Positions 34,267 through 42,714 are shown, counted from the stretch's first letter. The stretch is 64,000 nucleotides of DNA from JAWLDA01 sp041686855 (GCA_041686855.1 JAWLDA010000006.1:124001-188000), one strand, 5' to 3'. Program-made: numbers and translations. Notes: generated from the sequence alone by a model not told the origin.

Positions 34267-35118
34267 TCAACTCCTTGCCACCGCGACCTCGGCCGCTTGG
34301 ACAGTCTGGCGCAGCAGGGTAGCGATGGTGACAGGGCCGACACCGCCCGGCACAGGGGTGATCGCCCCAGCACGTTTGAGCGCAGAGTCGTAATCGACGT
34401 CTCCGACGTTGCCCGGATTGTAACCGGCATCGAGCACGACGGCGCCGGGCTTGACCCAATCGCCTTGGACGAAGCGAGGGCGTCCCACTGCCGCGACGAG
34501 AATATCGGCCGATCGGACGTGTGACTCAAGGTCGGTCGTCTTGGAGTGACAGATGGTGACGGTGGCGTCCTGGTTAAGGAGTAATTGTGCCACCGGACGG
34601 CCTAAGATAGGACTTCGACCGATCACGACGGCGTGCTTTCCGGATGGAGAGATGTCGTAATGCGCCAAGATGCCCATGATCGCCTGCGGTGTACAAGCCG
34701 GAAAACCGGGCATGCCCAATGCAGTGCGACCGAAGCTGCTGGACGTGACACCGTCGACGTCTTTGTCGACGGCGATCGCCTCAAAGGCGGCTCGCTCGTC
34801 CACCTGCTCGGGAGAAGGGTGCTGAAGCAGAATGCCCCAAACCTGTGGATCCTGATTGAGCGCTTCGATCGCGGCGATCACGTCGTCCGTCGTGCTGCGG
34901 GCGTCAAGGTGCACCTGTCGCGACGCGATGCCAATCGCCTGACAAGCCTTCGCTTTCATGCGTACGTACGTGGCCGAGGCCGGGTCGTCCCCGACGAGGA
35001 CGGTCGCTAGGCAGGGCGTGATGCCCATCGCTTTCAAGGACTGGACCTCTTCGGCGGTCTGCGCTTTGATGGTCTCAGCGACGGGCCGGCCATCAAGGAT
35101 CAATGGATCAGCTGTCAT
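34267..35118 (-). CDS. folD: FolD, methylenetetrahydrofolate dehydrogenase/cyclohydrolase
   Basis: A 283-residue bifunctional enzyme interconverting methylene-, methenyl- and formyl-tetrahydrofolate with NADP. The catalytic Lys is in YVRMKAKAC near residue 54, KDVDG is present, the nucleotide site is VIGRSPILGRP and the C-terminal signature PVPGGVGPVT is intact. The substrate loop, usually QLPLP, reads QHPSP here, keeping the Gln and last Pro. GGAGGTG lies six bases before ATG 35118. It sits between an aldo-keto reductase and a sulfatase gene with short gaps, probably as part of a transcription unit rather than for a shared pathway. Confidence 0.92.
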   Translation of the reverse strand: MTADPLILDGRPVAETIKAQTAEEVQSLKAMGITPCLATVLVGDDPASATYVRMKAKACQAIGIASRQVHLDARSTTDDVIAAIEALNQDPQVWGILLQHPSPEQVDERAAFEAIAVDKDVDGVTSSSFGRTALGMPGFPACTPQAIMGILAHYDISPSGKHAVVIGRSPILGRPVAQLLLNQDATVTICHSKTTDLESHVRSADILVAAVGRPRFVQGDWVKPGAVVLDAGYNPGNVGDVDYDSALKRAGAITPVPGGVGPVTIATLLRQTVQAAEVAVARS

Positions 35119-35133
35119 GGGTCCACCTCCGTC

Positions 35134-36078
35134 TTACGTGTTTTGCGGTGTAAGAATGGCCTCAACGGCTTCGCACTCGTCGGGGGCCAGCGTCCAATCT
35201 GCGGCGCGGGCGTTCTGCTCCAGTTGTTCACTTGAGGTCGCGCCCGAGATGACGGAGCACACCTGCGGGCGTGCAAGCAACCACGCGATCGCCAACTCGA
35301 CCAACGTGTGCCCGCGCTCACGAGCGAATGCCTCGAGCCTTTCGACCGTGTCAAAGTGGGAGTCTGTAAAAAACTTCTGTACGTAGGCGTTCGACTCGCC
35401 CCGGGAGCCTTTGGGGGGCGCCTCGCCTCGGCGGTATTTGCCTGTCAGGAATCCGCCGGCGAGCGGGAAGTAGGGGATTACACCCACGTTAAAGGCTTGG
35501 GCGTATGGCAAGAGCTCCGCCTCGATACTGCGTTCGAACATGTGATAGTGTGGTTGAATCGTGACAAACTGAGACCAGCCCCAACGCTCGGCTACGTCGT
35601 TGGCGCGGCAGAGCTGCCAGGCAGCGTAGTTGGAGGCGCCGATGTAGCGCACCTTTCCGCTCTTTACGAGATCGTTGAGGGCACTCATGGTCTCTTCCGC
35701 CGGTGTGAGGGGGTCCACCCGGTGGATCTGATAAAGGTCGATGTAATCGGTATTGAGACGTCGAAGGCTCTCGTTAACCGCCGCCATGATGTGGCCGCGG
35801 GAGGAGCCGCCGTCGTTGGGACCGTCACCAACCTTGGATCCGACCTTGGTCGCTAATACGACTTCGGTGCGGCGTGAGGCGATCGCTTTGCCGATCGCTC
35901 GCTCTGAGTTGCCTTGCGTGTAGATGTCGGCGGTATCAATGAAGTTGATTCCAGTGTCGAGTGCTTGATGAATGATGGTCGCAGCGCCTGCTTCGTCGAC
36001 CTTCCCACCAAACTGGTTGGTGCCGAGTCCAACTGCGGAGACCTTGAGTCCGGAGTTGCCAAGAGTGCGGTACTGCAT
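35134..36078 (-). CDS. Aldo/keto reductase
   Basis: A 314-residue NADPH-dependent aldo-keto reductase with the full catalytic set: Asp and Tyr in FIDTADIYTQGNSE, Lys in VVLATKVG and His in YQIHRVD. Cofactor residues occur in the C-terminal VISGATSSEQLEQN. The closest general type is the YghZ/Gpr-like or plant-like AKR group. The substrate is unknown. The Shine-Dalgarno GGAGGTTA is perfectly complementary to an upstream sequence at the dsbA stop (see the inverted repeat), so its translation may depend on that of dsbA. Confidence 0.88.
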   Translation of the reverse strand: MQYRTLGNSGLKVSAVGLGTNQFGGKVDEAGAATIIHQALDTGINFIDTADIYTQGNSERAIGKAIASRRTEVVLATKVGSKVGDGPNDGGSSRGHIMAAVNESLRRLNTDYIDLYQIHRVDPLTPAEETMSALNDLVKSGKVRYIGASNYAAWQLCRANDVAERWGWSQFVTIQPHYHMFERSIEAELLPYAQAFNVGVIPYFPLAGGFLTGKYRRGEAPPKGSRGESNAYVQKFFTDSHFDTVERLEAFARERGHTLVELAIAWLLARPQVCSVISGATSSEQLEQNARAADWTLAPDECEAVEAILTPQNT

Positions 36079-36082
36079 GCGC

Positions 36083-36173
36083 TAACCTCCGAGTCGTTTG
36101 GTTGGTGCCTATCCGGGAACGCCCGTTCCCGGATAGGATGGCGATTCATGGTACTCGTACGACTCGGAGGTTA
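36083..36173 (-). repeat. Nested inverted repeat between dsbA-like and AKR genes; possible translation-coupling structure
   Basis: Outer arms TAACCTCCGAGTCGT (36083-36097) and ACGACTCGGAGGTTA (36159-36173) are perfect 15-base inverse copies. Between them, CCTATCCGGGAAC (36108-36120) and GTTCCCGGATAGG (36125-36137) form a perfect 13-bp hairpin with a GCCC loop. In the leftward transcript the first outer arm starts with the TAA stop of the dsbA-like gene. The second arm contains the Shine-Dalgarno sequence of the AKR gene. Base pairing would hide that site and release it when a ribosome reaches the dsbA stop. A miniature mobile element is an alternative. Confidence 0.75.
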
Positions 36174-36839
36174 CTCTGTCCTGCTCCGCTCCTCAAGAGC
36201 GCGTGCAACGGCCCCGTCGACAGCTTCCCATGAAGAGGTGGGGAGGAGCTCCCCGTCGACGACAAAGGAGGGGGTGCCGCGAAGGCCAAGCTCGACGGCA
36301 CGATTATGCCACGCCTCCACGTAGGCGAGCGAATCCTCCCCTTCGAGACATTGGGTGAACTCACTGACGTTCAGCCCCACGGCTTCCGCGTCGTTGAGGA
36401 GTTGCGTTGCAGAGTAGGCACCCCTATTCCCGGTCCCGCGCCGCTTGATGAGGCGTTCGTAAAACGGCCAGAACTTATCGTCGAGCGCCGCACAGTACGA
36501 GGCTTGCGCGGCTCTGACCGACTCCGGACCTAGGATTGGGAACATGCGGTAAGAGAAGCGCACCTCCCCTCGTGCAACGTACTTCTCGATCAAGGGTTTG
36601 ACGACAGTATCCGCCGCTGTGTGACAATGGGGACATTGGTAGTCAAAGTACTCTTCAACCAGTACCAAAGCGTTGGGCTCACCAATGCTGGTCCCTTGCG
36701 TGGGCAGCTCGGTGTAGTACGCTGTATCGGTGCCGGGCTGCTTGGAGTCGCCTCGGGTACTCGCCATCTGTACAAGCGCCAGCGCTCCGCCGAGCGCGAT
36801 GACGACGGCGACGGCAAGGAGTGCGGTACGACGCCGCAT
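36171..36839 (-). CDS. DsbA-family thioredoxin-fold oxidoreductase
   Basis: A 222-residue exported thiol-disulfide protein with one N-terminal membrane segment (about 6-25) and no lipobox. The active site is CPHC (residues 69-72) in EYFDYQCPHCHT. The cis-Pro loop is RGTPSFVVDG. This form matches the DsbA/BdbD-like group that forms or exchanges disulfides in secreted proteins. Its stop codon lies within the outer arm of the inverted repeat preceding the aldo-keto reductase gene. The start is ATG 36839. Confidence 0.85.
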   Translation of the reverse strand: MRRRTALLAVAVVIALGGALALVQMASTRGDSKQPGTDTAYYTELPTQGTSIGEPNALVLVEEYFDYQCPHCHTAADTVVKPLIEKYVARGEVRFSYRMFPILGPESVRAAQASYCAALDDKFWPFYERLIKRRGTGNRGAYSATQLLNDAEAVGLNVSEFTQCLEGEDSLAYVEAWHNRAVELGLRGTPSFVVDGELLPTSSWEAVDGAVARALEERSRTE

Positions 36840-36928
36840 TTTGGGTCACATCCTTCCTGTCCCCGGTAGTATACCGCTAACTTAGACTCCTCGAGTACCC
36901 ATCAAACGGGCTATCTAATGTCCTTTTC

Positions 36929-37792
36929 TCACGTAGTCGTTGGGGAACGCCGCTCTGTCCGCCGCAGTCGTCCGGTGACGATCCCTTGCGTCGGCGCGAA
37001 CAAAAAGGCGAGGAAGAAGAGGAGGACACTCACTAAGACGATAGCGGCGCCGGAGGCGATGTCGAGGTAATAGGAGAGGAAAAGACCGATAAGGGAGGCG
37101 AAGACGCCCCAAAAGAGGCTCAACCACATCATGGTAGTCACTCGGATGGAGAACAAGCGGGCGGTGGCCGGAGGCGTCACAACCATCGCGAGGATCAAGA
37201 GAACCCCAACCGTCTGCATCGCCGTCACAATGGCGAGTGAAAGGAGGATCATCAAGGCGTAGTGCAGTGGTCCGACCGGAAGCCCGACCGCCGAGGCGTA
37301 CGTATGATCGAAGGCCTGAACCGTCCACTGCCGGTGCAAGAGGAGGACGGCAGCCAGGACGATGAGAGCGACAATTGCCATCGAACGAATGTCGCTGGTC
37401 GACACGGCGAGTACGTCGCCGAAGAGGAATCCAGTGAGATCGATACTGTACGAACGAATGGAGCTCATGATCGCCACCCCAAGGGCGAACGCGCCGGCGA
37501 GCAGAATGCCGATCGCCGTATCCTCTTTTAACTTTTGGTGACGACTCACTGCTCCGATGCCTAACGAGGTGACCACACCGGCGATAAAGCCACCGATGAG
37601 GATACTCTTCCCAAGAATGTGAGCGATGGCGACCCCGGGAAGGACTGCGTGTGAGAGCGCTCCGCCGATGAACGTCATCCCCCTCAGGACGATGTGAGTG
37701 CCTACGAGCGCACAAACGCCGCCGGCCAAGACGGCCGCAATGACAGCGTTACGAAAGAAGGTGAATTGAAACGGTTCGACGAGCCATTCCAT
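36929..37792 (-). CDS. Zinc/manganese-type ABC transporter permease
   Basis: A 287-residue inner-membrane permease of the ZnuB/MntB/TroC family with about eight hydrophobic segments. The family motif region ALSHAVLPGVAIAHIL near residue 45, then TVGVLLILAMVVTPPATARL near 200, are diagnostic. It shares one base with the upstream ATPase gene (37792), so both are co-translated. With a Fur-family regulator as first gene, uptake of zinc, manganese or iron is likely; the metal cannot be told. No binding-protein gene accompanies it. Confidence 0.88.
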   Translation of the reverse strand: MEWLVEPFQFTFFRNAVIAAVLAGGVCALVGTHIVLRGMTFIGGALSHAVLPGVAIAHILGKSILIGGFIAGVVTSLGIGAVSRHQKLKEDTAIGILLAGAFALGVAIMSSIRSYSIDLTGFLFGDVLAVSTSDIRSMAIVALIVLAAVLLLHRQWTVQAFDHTYASAVGLPVGPLHYALMILLSLAIVTAMQTVGVLLILAMVVTPPATARLFSIRVTTMMWLSLFWGVFASLIGLFLSYYLDIASGAAIVLVSVLLFFLAFLFAPTQGIVTGRLRRTERRSPTTT

Positions 37793-38601
37793 CAGTGATT
37801 GTGGGAGAAGGTATGGGCATCGACAATCGAGCTCAGAGCGTCACCCTCGTCCCACTTCACCACCTGTTTCGTGTACGTCTTCTCCAACGTCTCGGGCGTA
37901 AACACCTCATCGGGGCTGCCAAACCCTTTCACCGAGCGATTGAGGAAGAGGAGCGCCGGGAAACGACGCCGTGCCAACGCCAAATCGTGTGTTGCCACGA
38001 GAAGCGTCCGTCCGGCAGTCGCCAATTCGTCAAATAGATCGAGGAGGAGCTCTTGCGTTGAGGCGTCCACCTCATTAAAAGGCTCGTCGAGCAAAAAGAG
38101 TGGGGCCTCTTGCGCGAGCGCCCGCGCAATGATGAGGCGCTGTTGTTGGCCACCCGAAAGCTCTGCAATTGGTGTAGCGCGCATCTTCCACATGTCGACT
38201 CGCTCTAGAGCGGACTGGGCTGCAGCGTAATCGGCGGCCCTCGGCTTGAGTCGCCAGCCGATGTGCGTCACTCGACCCATAAGTGCAATGTCCAGCGCAG
38301 TGAGCGGGAACTGCCAGTCGACCTGATCGCGCTGTGGGATGTAGGCGATCCGAGCGCGTGCACGTTGAGGAGACAGGCCAAAGAGGCGGATCCGGCCGCC
38401 GGCAAGAGGCACAAGGCCGAGGAGCGCGTTGAAGAGTGTCGACTTCCCGGCGCCGTTCGGTCCGATGACGGCGACGTGACTCCCCGATGGCAGCATGAGT
38501 GAGACGTCCTCGAGGGCCGGGCGTCGGCCTGCGTAGGTGACGCTGACATGCTCAAGTTGGATGGCGGCCGAAGCGTTCTGTGCGGCTGAATGACCCGGCA
38601 T
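37792..38601 (-). CDS. Zinc/manganese-type ABC transporter ATP-binding protein
   Basis: A 269-residue ABC ATPase: Walker A GPNGAGKST near residue 50, Q-loop in YIPQRDQVDWQFP, signature LSGGQQQR, Walker B LFLLDEPF and switch His in VATHDLAL. The QRDQVDWQFP segment is typical of metal-type (ZnuC/MntA/TroB) ATPases. The C-terminus ends in the His-containing tail DAHTFSHNH, which could bind the transported metal (inference). It is 25 bases downstream of the Fur-type regulator and overlaps the permease gene by one base. Confidence 0.9.
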   Translation of the reverse strand: MPGHSAAQNASAAIQLEHVSVTYAGRRPALEDVSLMLPSGSHVAVIGPNGAGKSTLFNALLGLVPLAGGRIRLFGLSPQRARARIAYIPQRDQVDWQFPLTALDIALMGRVTHIGWRLKPRAADYAAAQSALERVDMWKMRATPIAELSGGQQQRLIIARALAQEAPLFLLDEPFNEVDASTQELLLDLFDELATAGRTLLVATHDLALARRRFPALLFLNRSVKGFGSPDEVFTPETLEKTYTKQVVKWDEGDALSSIVDAHTFSHNH

Positions 38602-38626
38602 ACGTTGCGCTCACTCCCTTTAGTTG

Positions 38627-39088
38627 CTAATGCGTGGACGACGCTCGATCCTTCTCGCTGTTGCGGCAGTTTGGGCAGATACCGTAAATATCGAAGGTGT
38701 GATCCTCCGCCACGAATCCGTGTCGATCCGCCACGCCTTTTACAAATTGCTCGATGCCGCACTCCGACATCTCTAGAATGTCATCACAGCGTTTGCAAAT
38801 GAGGTGGTGATGATGCGTGTGCGAGTGTCCGGTGACGTACACATCCTGGCCGTCCTCAAGGCGGACACGCTCGACGAGAGCGAGTTCGCACAGGAGTTGC
38901 AACGTTCGAAAGACGGTGGCGCGTCCCACCGTCGGATCCGCCTGCTCCACGGCGTCCAGGAGCTCCCCGGCGGAGAAAGGTCTGCCCAACTCGTCGATGA
39001 CGTTCATAACCTGTCGTCGAGGGGTCGCCAAGCGAACACCACGTCGGGCCGCCCGTCTAATTAAATCAGGTTTCTCAGGATTCGACAC
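38627..39088 (-). CDS. Fur-family metal-responsive repressor
   Basis: A 153-residue Fur/Zur-type regulator. The winged helix occupies about residues 15-85 (RLATPRRQVMNVI, ATVFRTLQLLCELALVERV). The dimerisation domain carries GHSHTHHHHLICKRC and ICPNC, giving two CxxC pairs (Cys98/Cys101 and Cys138/Cys141) for structural zinc. The subfamily (Fur, Zur, Mur or PerR) is not certain; the metal ABC genes downstream favour Zur or Mur. I use GTG 39088, seven bases after AGGTG. The palindrome at 39106 suggests self-regulation of the whole operon. Confidence 0.88.
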   Translation of the reverse strand: MSNPEKPDLIRRAARRGVRLATPRRQVMNVIDELGRPFSAGELLDAVEQADPTVGRATVFRTLQLLCELALVERVRLEDGQDVYVTGHSHTHHHHLICKRCDDILEMSECGIEQFVKGVADRHGFVAEDHTFDIYGICPNCRNSEKDRASSTH

Positions 39089-39105
39089 GTAAGAGCACCT
39101 CGTGT

Positions 39106-39120
39106 TGATACGAAGTATCA
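39106..39120. promoter_or_regulatory. Palindromic operator, probable Fur/Zur box
   Basis: TGATACGAAGTATCA is a perfect palindrome (6-3-6), similar to the TGATAAT-N-ATTATCA core of Fur-family boxes. It lies just downstream of the -10 box of the fur-type gene promoter, where a bound repressor would block transcription. Confidence 0.65.
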
Positions 39121-39126
39121 CTTAGG

Positions 39127-39156
39127 ATTTTAGGCGATTCGTGCGACGTTCGTCAA
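39127..39156 (-). promoter_or_regulatory. Sigma-70 type promoter of the fur-type/metal ABC operon
   Basis: On the minus strand TTGACG (39156-39151) is followed after 18 bases by TAAAAT (39132-39127), close to the TTGACA/TATAAT consensus. The operator palindrome begins six bases downstream of the -10 box and the gene starts about 40 bases further on. Confidence 0.65.
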
Positions 39157-39262
39157 GTGGGGATTCACAGATGATGGCCCGTTCGGGTCTTGTCCCCAGC
39201 GGCAAGCGCCGGTACGATAAAGAGGATTAACGTCTCGAGTCACTTTGGAGGAGGTTTGTGCG

Positions 39263-39724
39263 ATGATTCGGCGTGCGTTGAGCAGTGCCATGGTGACGCT
39301 CGTACTGTTGGGGGCTCTGGCGGGGACCGCCTTAGGGCATGCCTCGATGACTGGTGGGACACCCGCGGCTGACGCAACGTTGACGACTCCGCCGTCCGAG
39401 GTCCGGTTGCGATTTAGTGAGCGGATTGAGGTTGCGTTCAGCCATGTGAAGGTGTATCGCTTGGATGTGGCGGAGGAAGAGCAGGTTCCTGCAGCCGCGA
39501 GCGACTTGGTGAAGGCAGTGCTTGAGCGTCGGGACGACACGGATGAAGCGGGTCGTGTCGATACCGGGGTGCTCGAGCCGGCACGGGGGGGATCTGAGAT
39601 CGTCATCCAATTGGAGGAGTCGTTGGCGCCCGGTCGCTACGTTGTCATGTGGAAAGTGCTCTCGGTCGACTCACATACCACTGAAGGGCACTACGTCTTC
39701 ACCTACAAACCGATCGAGTCGTAA
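39263..39724 (+). CDS. CopC-domain copper-binding protein
   Basis: A 153-residue exported protein. After signal-peptide cleavage (ALG/HAS) the mature chain begins with His26, the usual copper(II) ligand of CopC. The rest is a beta-sandwich with LRFSERIEVAFSHVKVY and the C-terminal DSHTTEGHYVFTY, which supplies the Asp/His ligands. There is no fused CopD membrane domain and no copD gene adjacent. It probably binds copper in the envelope. GGAGGAGG precedes the ATG; TTGTCC-17-TACGAT at 39190-39218 is a weak promoter candidate. It is divergent from the fur-type operon. Confidence 0.85.
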   Translation: MIRRALSSAMVTLVLLGALAGTALGHASMTGGTPAADATLTTPPSEVRLRFSERIEVAFSHVKVYRLDVAEEEQVPAAASDLVKAVLERRDDTDEAGRVDTGVLEPARGGSEIVIQLEESLAPGRYVVMWKVLSVDSHTTEGHYVFTYKPIES

Positions 39725-39760
39725 ACGTAGCACGTGGCCACAGGTTCGTGCATAACGTCA

Positions 39761-39806
39761 AAGAGGATGCGGTGGGGTGTCACCCCTTGCCGCATCCTCT
39801 TGTTAT
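39761..39806. terminator. Strong bidirectional terminator
   Basis: AAGAGGATGCGG (39761-39772) and CCGCATCCTCTT (39790-39801) pair perfectly; the loop holds a further GGGG/CCCC stem. TGTTATTT follows on the plus strand. It lies between copC (+) and the 66-residue membrane protein gene (-). Confidence 0.8.
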
Positions 39807-39816
39807 TTCGCGTCCG

Positions 39817-40017
39817 CTAATTGGCTTTCTTTCTCCACATGGTGTCGCCAATGATTCCGACCCCGATGAGGAGCGCCGGCACCACCCCGAGGAACGTTAT
39901 CATCAACAGCGACTTCACTGCCATCGGGAAGTTTTTCTCATCAAACCAGTCGACGATGGGACCAATGTCAAAGGCGCCGATCGCAAGGATCACAACAGCA
40001 AGAATCACATACATCAT
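39817..40017 (-). CDS. Small two-helix membrane protein
   Basis: A 66-residue hydrophobic protein with two membrane segments (about 3-18 and 37-57) separated by a short acidic loop (DWFDEKNF), ending in a basic WRKKAN tail consistent with a cytosolic C-terminus. The start is ATG at 40017 or the next codon, with GGGGGTGA upstream. I do not recognise a family. A strong terminator lies just past its stop. The M20 hydrolase gene ends 72 bases upstream on the same strand. Confidence 0.65.
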   Translation of the reverse strand: MMYVILAVVILAIGAFDIGPIVDWFDEKNFPMAVKSLLMITFLGVVPALLIGVGIIGDTMWRKKAN

Positions 40018-40088
40018 GTTGCGTCACCCCCTGTCGTTCATTGTATTATGATTTGGCGCAAAAGGAGTCCACACCTTCTTTTTGATAC

Positions 40089-41498
40089 CTACACTTCGGG
40101 ATTGACATGGGCCGGGATCGGACAGACGTAGGGGGTCGCTGCCGTGCGCGCTTGAAACTCCTTGCGGGCTTGAACGACGAGGTCGGGGTCGACTAGCGCG
40201 TCCAGACCAGTCAAGGCCATCGCCTTGGCGGCCACCACCATCCCTTTCGTACCGATCGTCGTACCGGCTGCTGCCGTGTTTTGCCACGAGTGTCCGGCGT
40301 TGCCCACGGGCCAACACGCGGTACGGATCTCGGCCGTCGGCACATTCCAACTGACATCGCCGACATCGGTAGAGCCGCTCGATACGCCGCGGAGGCCGGT
40401 GTCGGGTAGAATCTCCTCACTCAAGAACTCTCCGTCGAGAAGGGTGAGGCCCGCTCTCTTCACGATCCGTTCGTGGGTGCCGGGCGGATGGGTGTTCGCA
40501 AGTTGGCGGGCGAACGCTCGCTCCTGCTCGTCGAATGAGGGGCCGCCGACTCGCTCGAGGTTTGCTTGGCTCACTTCGAGGAGCGTCTCGAGGCGGAGGG
40601 TGTCGTAACATCCGGCGACGAACTCGACATCGTGCGTCACCCCGGCCATCAGCGCGGCGCCCTTTGCGATCTCGAGGACGCGCCCGTATATCTCTTCCAC
40701 TTCGTGACGGTGTGGGGCACGAACGTAATACCACACTTGGCTAAAAGACGGGACGACGTTGGGTTGGAGGCCGCCGTCCGTGATGACGTAGTGAATGCGG
40801 GCTTGGGATGTGACGTGCTCACGAAGGTAGTTCACTCCGACGTTCATCAGTTCGACGGCATCGAGAGCGGAGCGCCCCGCCTCCGGTGAGACGGCCGCGT
40901 GGGCGCTCACTCCGTGAAAGTTGAACCTGGCCGAGTTCATCGCGAGGTTCTGATCTGCCGAGATCTGATTCGTCGCGGCCGGATGCCAGGTGATGGCGAG
41001 GTCGCAATCGGCGAAGAGGCCGTCTCGGACCATGAACACTTTGCCCACGAGGATCTCTTCAGCCGGACACCCGTAGAAGCGGACGGTGCCACTCGCTTTG
41101 CCGGCTTCGAGCGCGGCCTTCGTCGCCAGCGCTGCGCCCAAGGCCCCGGTGCCGAGGAGGTTGTGTCCGCATCCGTGGCCGTAACCGCCCGGCTCGATAG
41201 GGCTGCGCTCCGGCACTGCCGCCTGGCTGAGCTCCGGTAGCGCATCGTACTCGCCGAGGTAGGCGACCACCGGCCCTGTGCCGCGTGAGTAACTCGCTAC
41301 AAAGGCCGTAGGCATGCCGGCCACGCCTCGTTGGACATCGAAGCCGTGATGTTGGAGTAGGTCCGCGAGGTGTGCGGCCGCCTTAACCTCTTTCAGACTT
41401 GGTTCGGGGTTGTGCCAAAGGGTCTGGCTGGTCTCGTGCAATAAGTTGAAGTTGGAATCGATCCAGTCTAGCGCTGTCTGGTGAGGCACCAGTACCAT
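40089..41498 (-). CDS. M20 family amidohydrolase (AbgB-like)
   Basis: A 469-residue metal-dependent amidohydrolase of the M20D type. The metal motifs are GYGHGCGHN, CPAEEI and TWHPAA, and the lid/dimer domain has FHGVSAHAAVSPEAGRSALDA. Overall it resembles AbgB (p-aminobenzoyl-glutamate hydrolase subunit B), but no AbgA or AbgT gene is adjacent, so the substrate is open: an N-acyl amino acid or peptide is likely. I use ATG 41498; GTG 41489, better spaced from GGAAAGG, and ATG 41537 are alternatives. RluA lies 45 bases upstream. Confidence 0.85.
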   Translation of the reverse strand: MVLVPHQTALDWIDSNFNLLHETSQTLWHNPEPSLKEVKAAAHLADLLQHHGFDVQRGVAGMPTAFVASYSRGTGPVVAYLGEYDALPELSQAAVPERSPIEPGGYGHGCGHNLLGTGALGAALATKAALEAGKASGTVRFYGCPAEEILVGKVFMVRDGLFADCDLAITWHPAATNQISADQNLAMNSARFNFHGVSAHAAVSPEAGRSALDAVELMNVGVNYLREHVTSQARIHYVITDGGLQPNVVPSFSQVWYYVRAPHRHEVEEIYGRVLEIAKGAALMAGVTHDVEFVAGCYDTLRLETLLEVSQANLERVGGPSFDEQERAFARQLANTHPPGTHERIVKRAGLTLLDGEFLSEEILPDTGLRGVSSGSTDVGDVSWNVPTAEIRTACWPVGNAGHSWQNTAAAGTTIGTKGMVVAAKAMALTGLDALVDPDLVVQARKEFQARTAATPYVCPIPAHVNPEV

Positions 41499-41543
41499 CC
41501 TTTCCGACGCGTGAATCGCAGGCGTTGGCCTGTCCATTCAACG

Positions 41544-42608
41544 CTAAACAGTTGGATCCTTTACAAGCGAGGTCCTCAACGCCTCCATATCTGGCGGCGG
41601 ATCGCTGACGAGTGTGATCTCCTCGTCGTGTACCGGATGGATAAATGTGAGCCGGAACGCATGCAGCGCCTGACGGTCGATCGGCGCCCACGGGTCGGCA
41701 CGGCCGTACATGAGATCCCCGACGATGGGGTGCCCTGAATGAGCGAGGTGGACCCGGATTTGGTGGGTCCGGCCAGTTTCAAGCCAAAGCTCCAAGCGCG
41801 TGACTCCGCCTGGTGGACCTTGCGTTGCGGGGCCAACGAATCGGTAGCGCTCAACTGTGCGATAGTGTGTGCGAGCGGGTTGCCCGTCGTCGGAGACGAT
41901 TCGTCGAGTGAGGCCGTCGTCTGCCCGGCGGATGGGGGCATCGATCACACCGGAAGGCGGTTGTATTTCACCGTGCACGAACGCCGTATACTCTCGGCGC
42001 ACTTTGCCCGCTCCGAGGGCAACGCCTAACCGGTGATGGGCGTGCGGATGCTTGGCAAAGAGGACGAGCCCGGACGTGTCTCGGTCGAGCCGGGTCACAG
42101 GACCCGGTGTGTGCGTCACCCCTTGCTTCTGCGTGTGGTGTGCCAGTGCGTTGACGAGGGTGCCTGACCCGTCCACTCCAGATGGGTGGACGAGCATGTC
42201 GGCCGGCTTATCGACGACGAGAACGTCCGCGTCCTCATAAATGATGGAGAGGGGAAGGGATTCAGGGCGCACCGAACTCGCACTCGTTGGAGGCACGAAC
42301 AATTCGACGCGCTGTCCAGAGGCAACCGGGTCGCGCACCTTGTGCGGACGGTTGTCCACGAGCACACATCCTGGCCGTTTGAGACGACGAATGAGACCGC
42401 GCGCTACGTCAAAGCGAGTGCGCAGCACCGCTTCAAGGCGGCGTTGGTCGTCGGTGGCACATACGGTAAAGGTGAGAAAGGGCTTTGGGTGTGTTCGGTC
42501 GCGTCCTGAGGCAGTGATCGGTGAACACTCCCCTCGAAATGAGATGCGCGCGCTGGGTCCAGCGTGGTAGGAAGGGCTTCGGTCGCCCGTTTGCGAAATC
42601 CTTTCCAA
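41544..42608 (-). CDS. RluA-family pseudouridine synthase
   Basis: A 354-residue enzyme with an S4-like N-terminal region (about 55-105, RLEAVLRTRFDVARGLIRRL) and the RluA catalytic core. The catalytic Asp is in VTRLDRDTSGLVLFAK, followed by REYTAFVHG and the C-terminal TGRTHQIRVHLAHSGHPIVGD. RluD-like members modify 23S rRNA; the exact site is not predictable. The first 45 residues look unstructured. I keep TTG 42608 as start because GGAGGAA lies eight bases before it and no later start codon precedes the S4 region. Confidence 0.88.
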   Translation of the reverse strand: MERISQTGDRSPSYHAGPSARISFRGECSPITASGRDRTHPKPFLTFTVCATDDQRRLEAVLRTRFDVARGLIRRLKRPGCVLVDNRPHKVRDPVASGQRVELFVPPTSASSVRPESLPLSIIYEDADVLVVDKPADMLVHPSGVDGSGTLVNALAHHTQKQGVTHTPGPVTRLDRDTSGLVLFAKHPHAHHRLGVALGAGKVRREYTAFVHGEIQPPSGVIDAPIRRADDGLTRRIVSDDGQPARTHYRTVERYRFVGPATQGPPGGVTRLELWLETGRTHQIRVHLAHSGHPIVGDLMYGRADPWAPIDRQALHAFRLTFIHPVHDEEITLVSDPPPDMEALRTSLVKDPTV

Positions 42609-42714
42609 GGCGAATCTTCCTCCAAATCCGCACGGGAACCGGAAGGGAGAACGAGCCGTATAGTGAAGGGACGCACGATAATCCGTGTGCGTCGACGGAA
42701 AGGATGGTGGGCTG

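Noticed and set aside
36915..37715. Minus-strand frame overlapping the metal ABC permease
   Set aside because: It is out of frame with the permease, gives an Arg-, His- and Ser-rich product and lacks a start signal.
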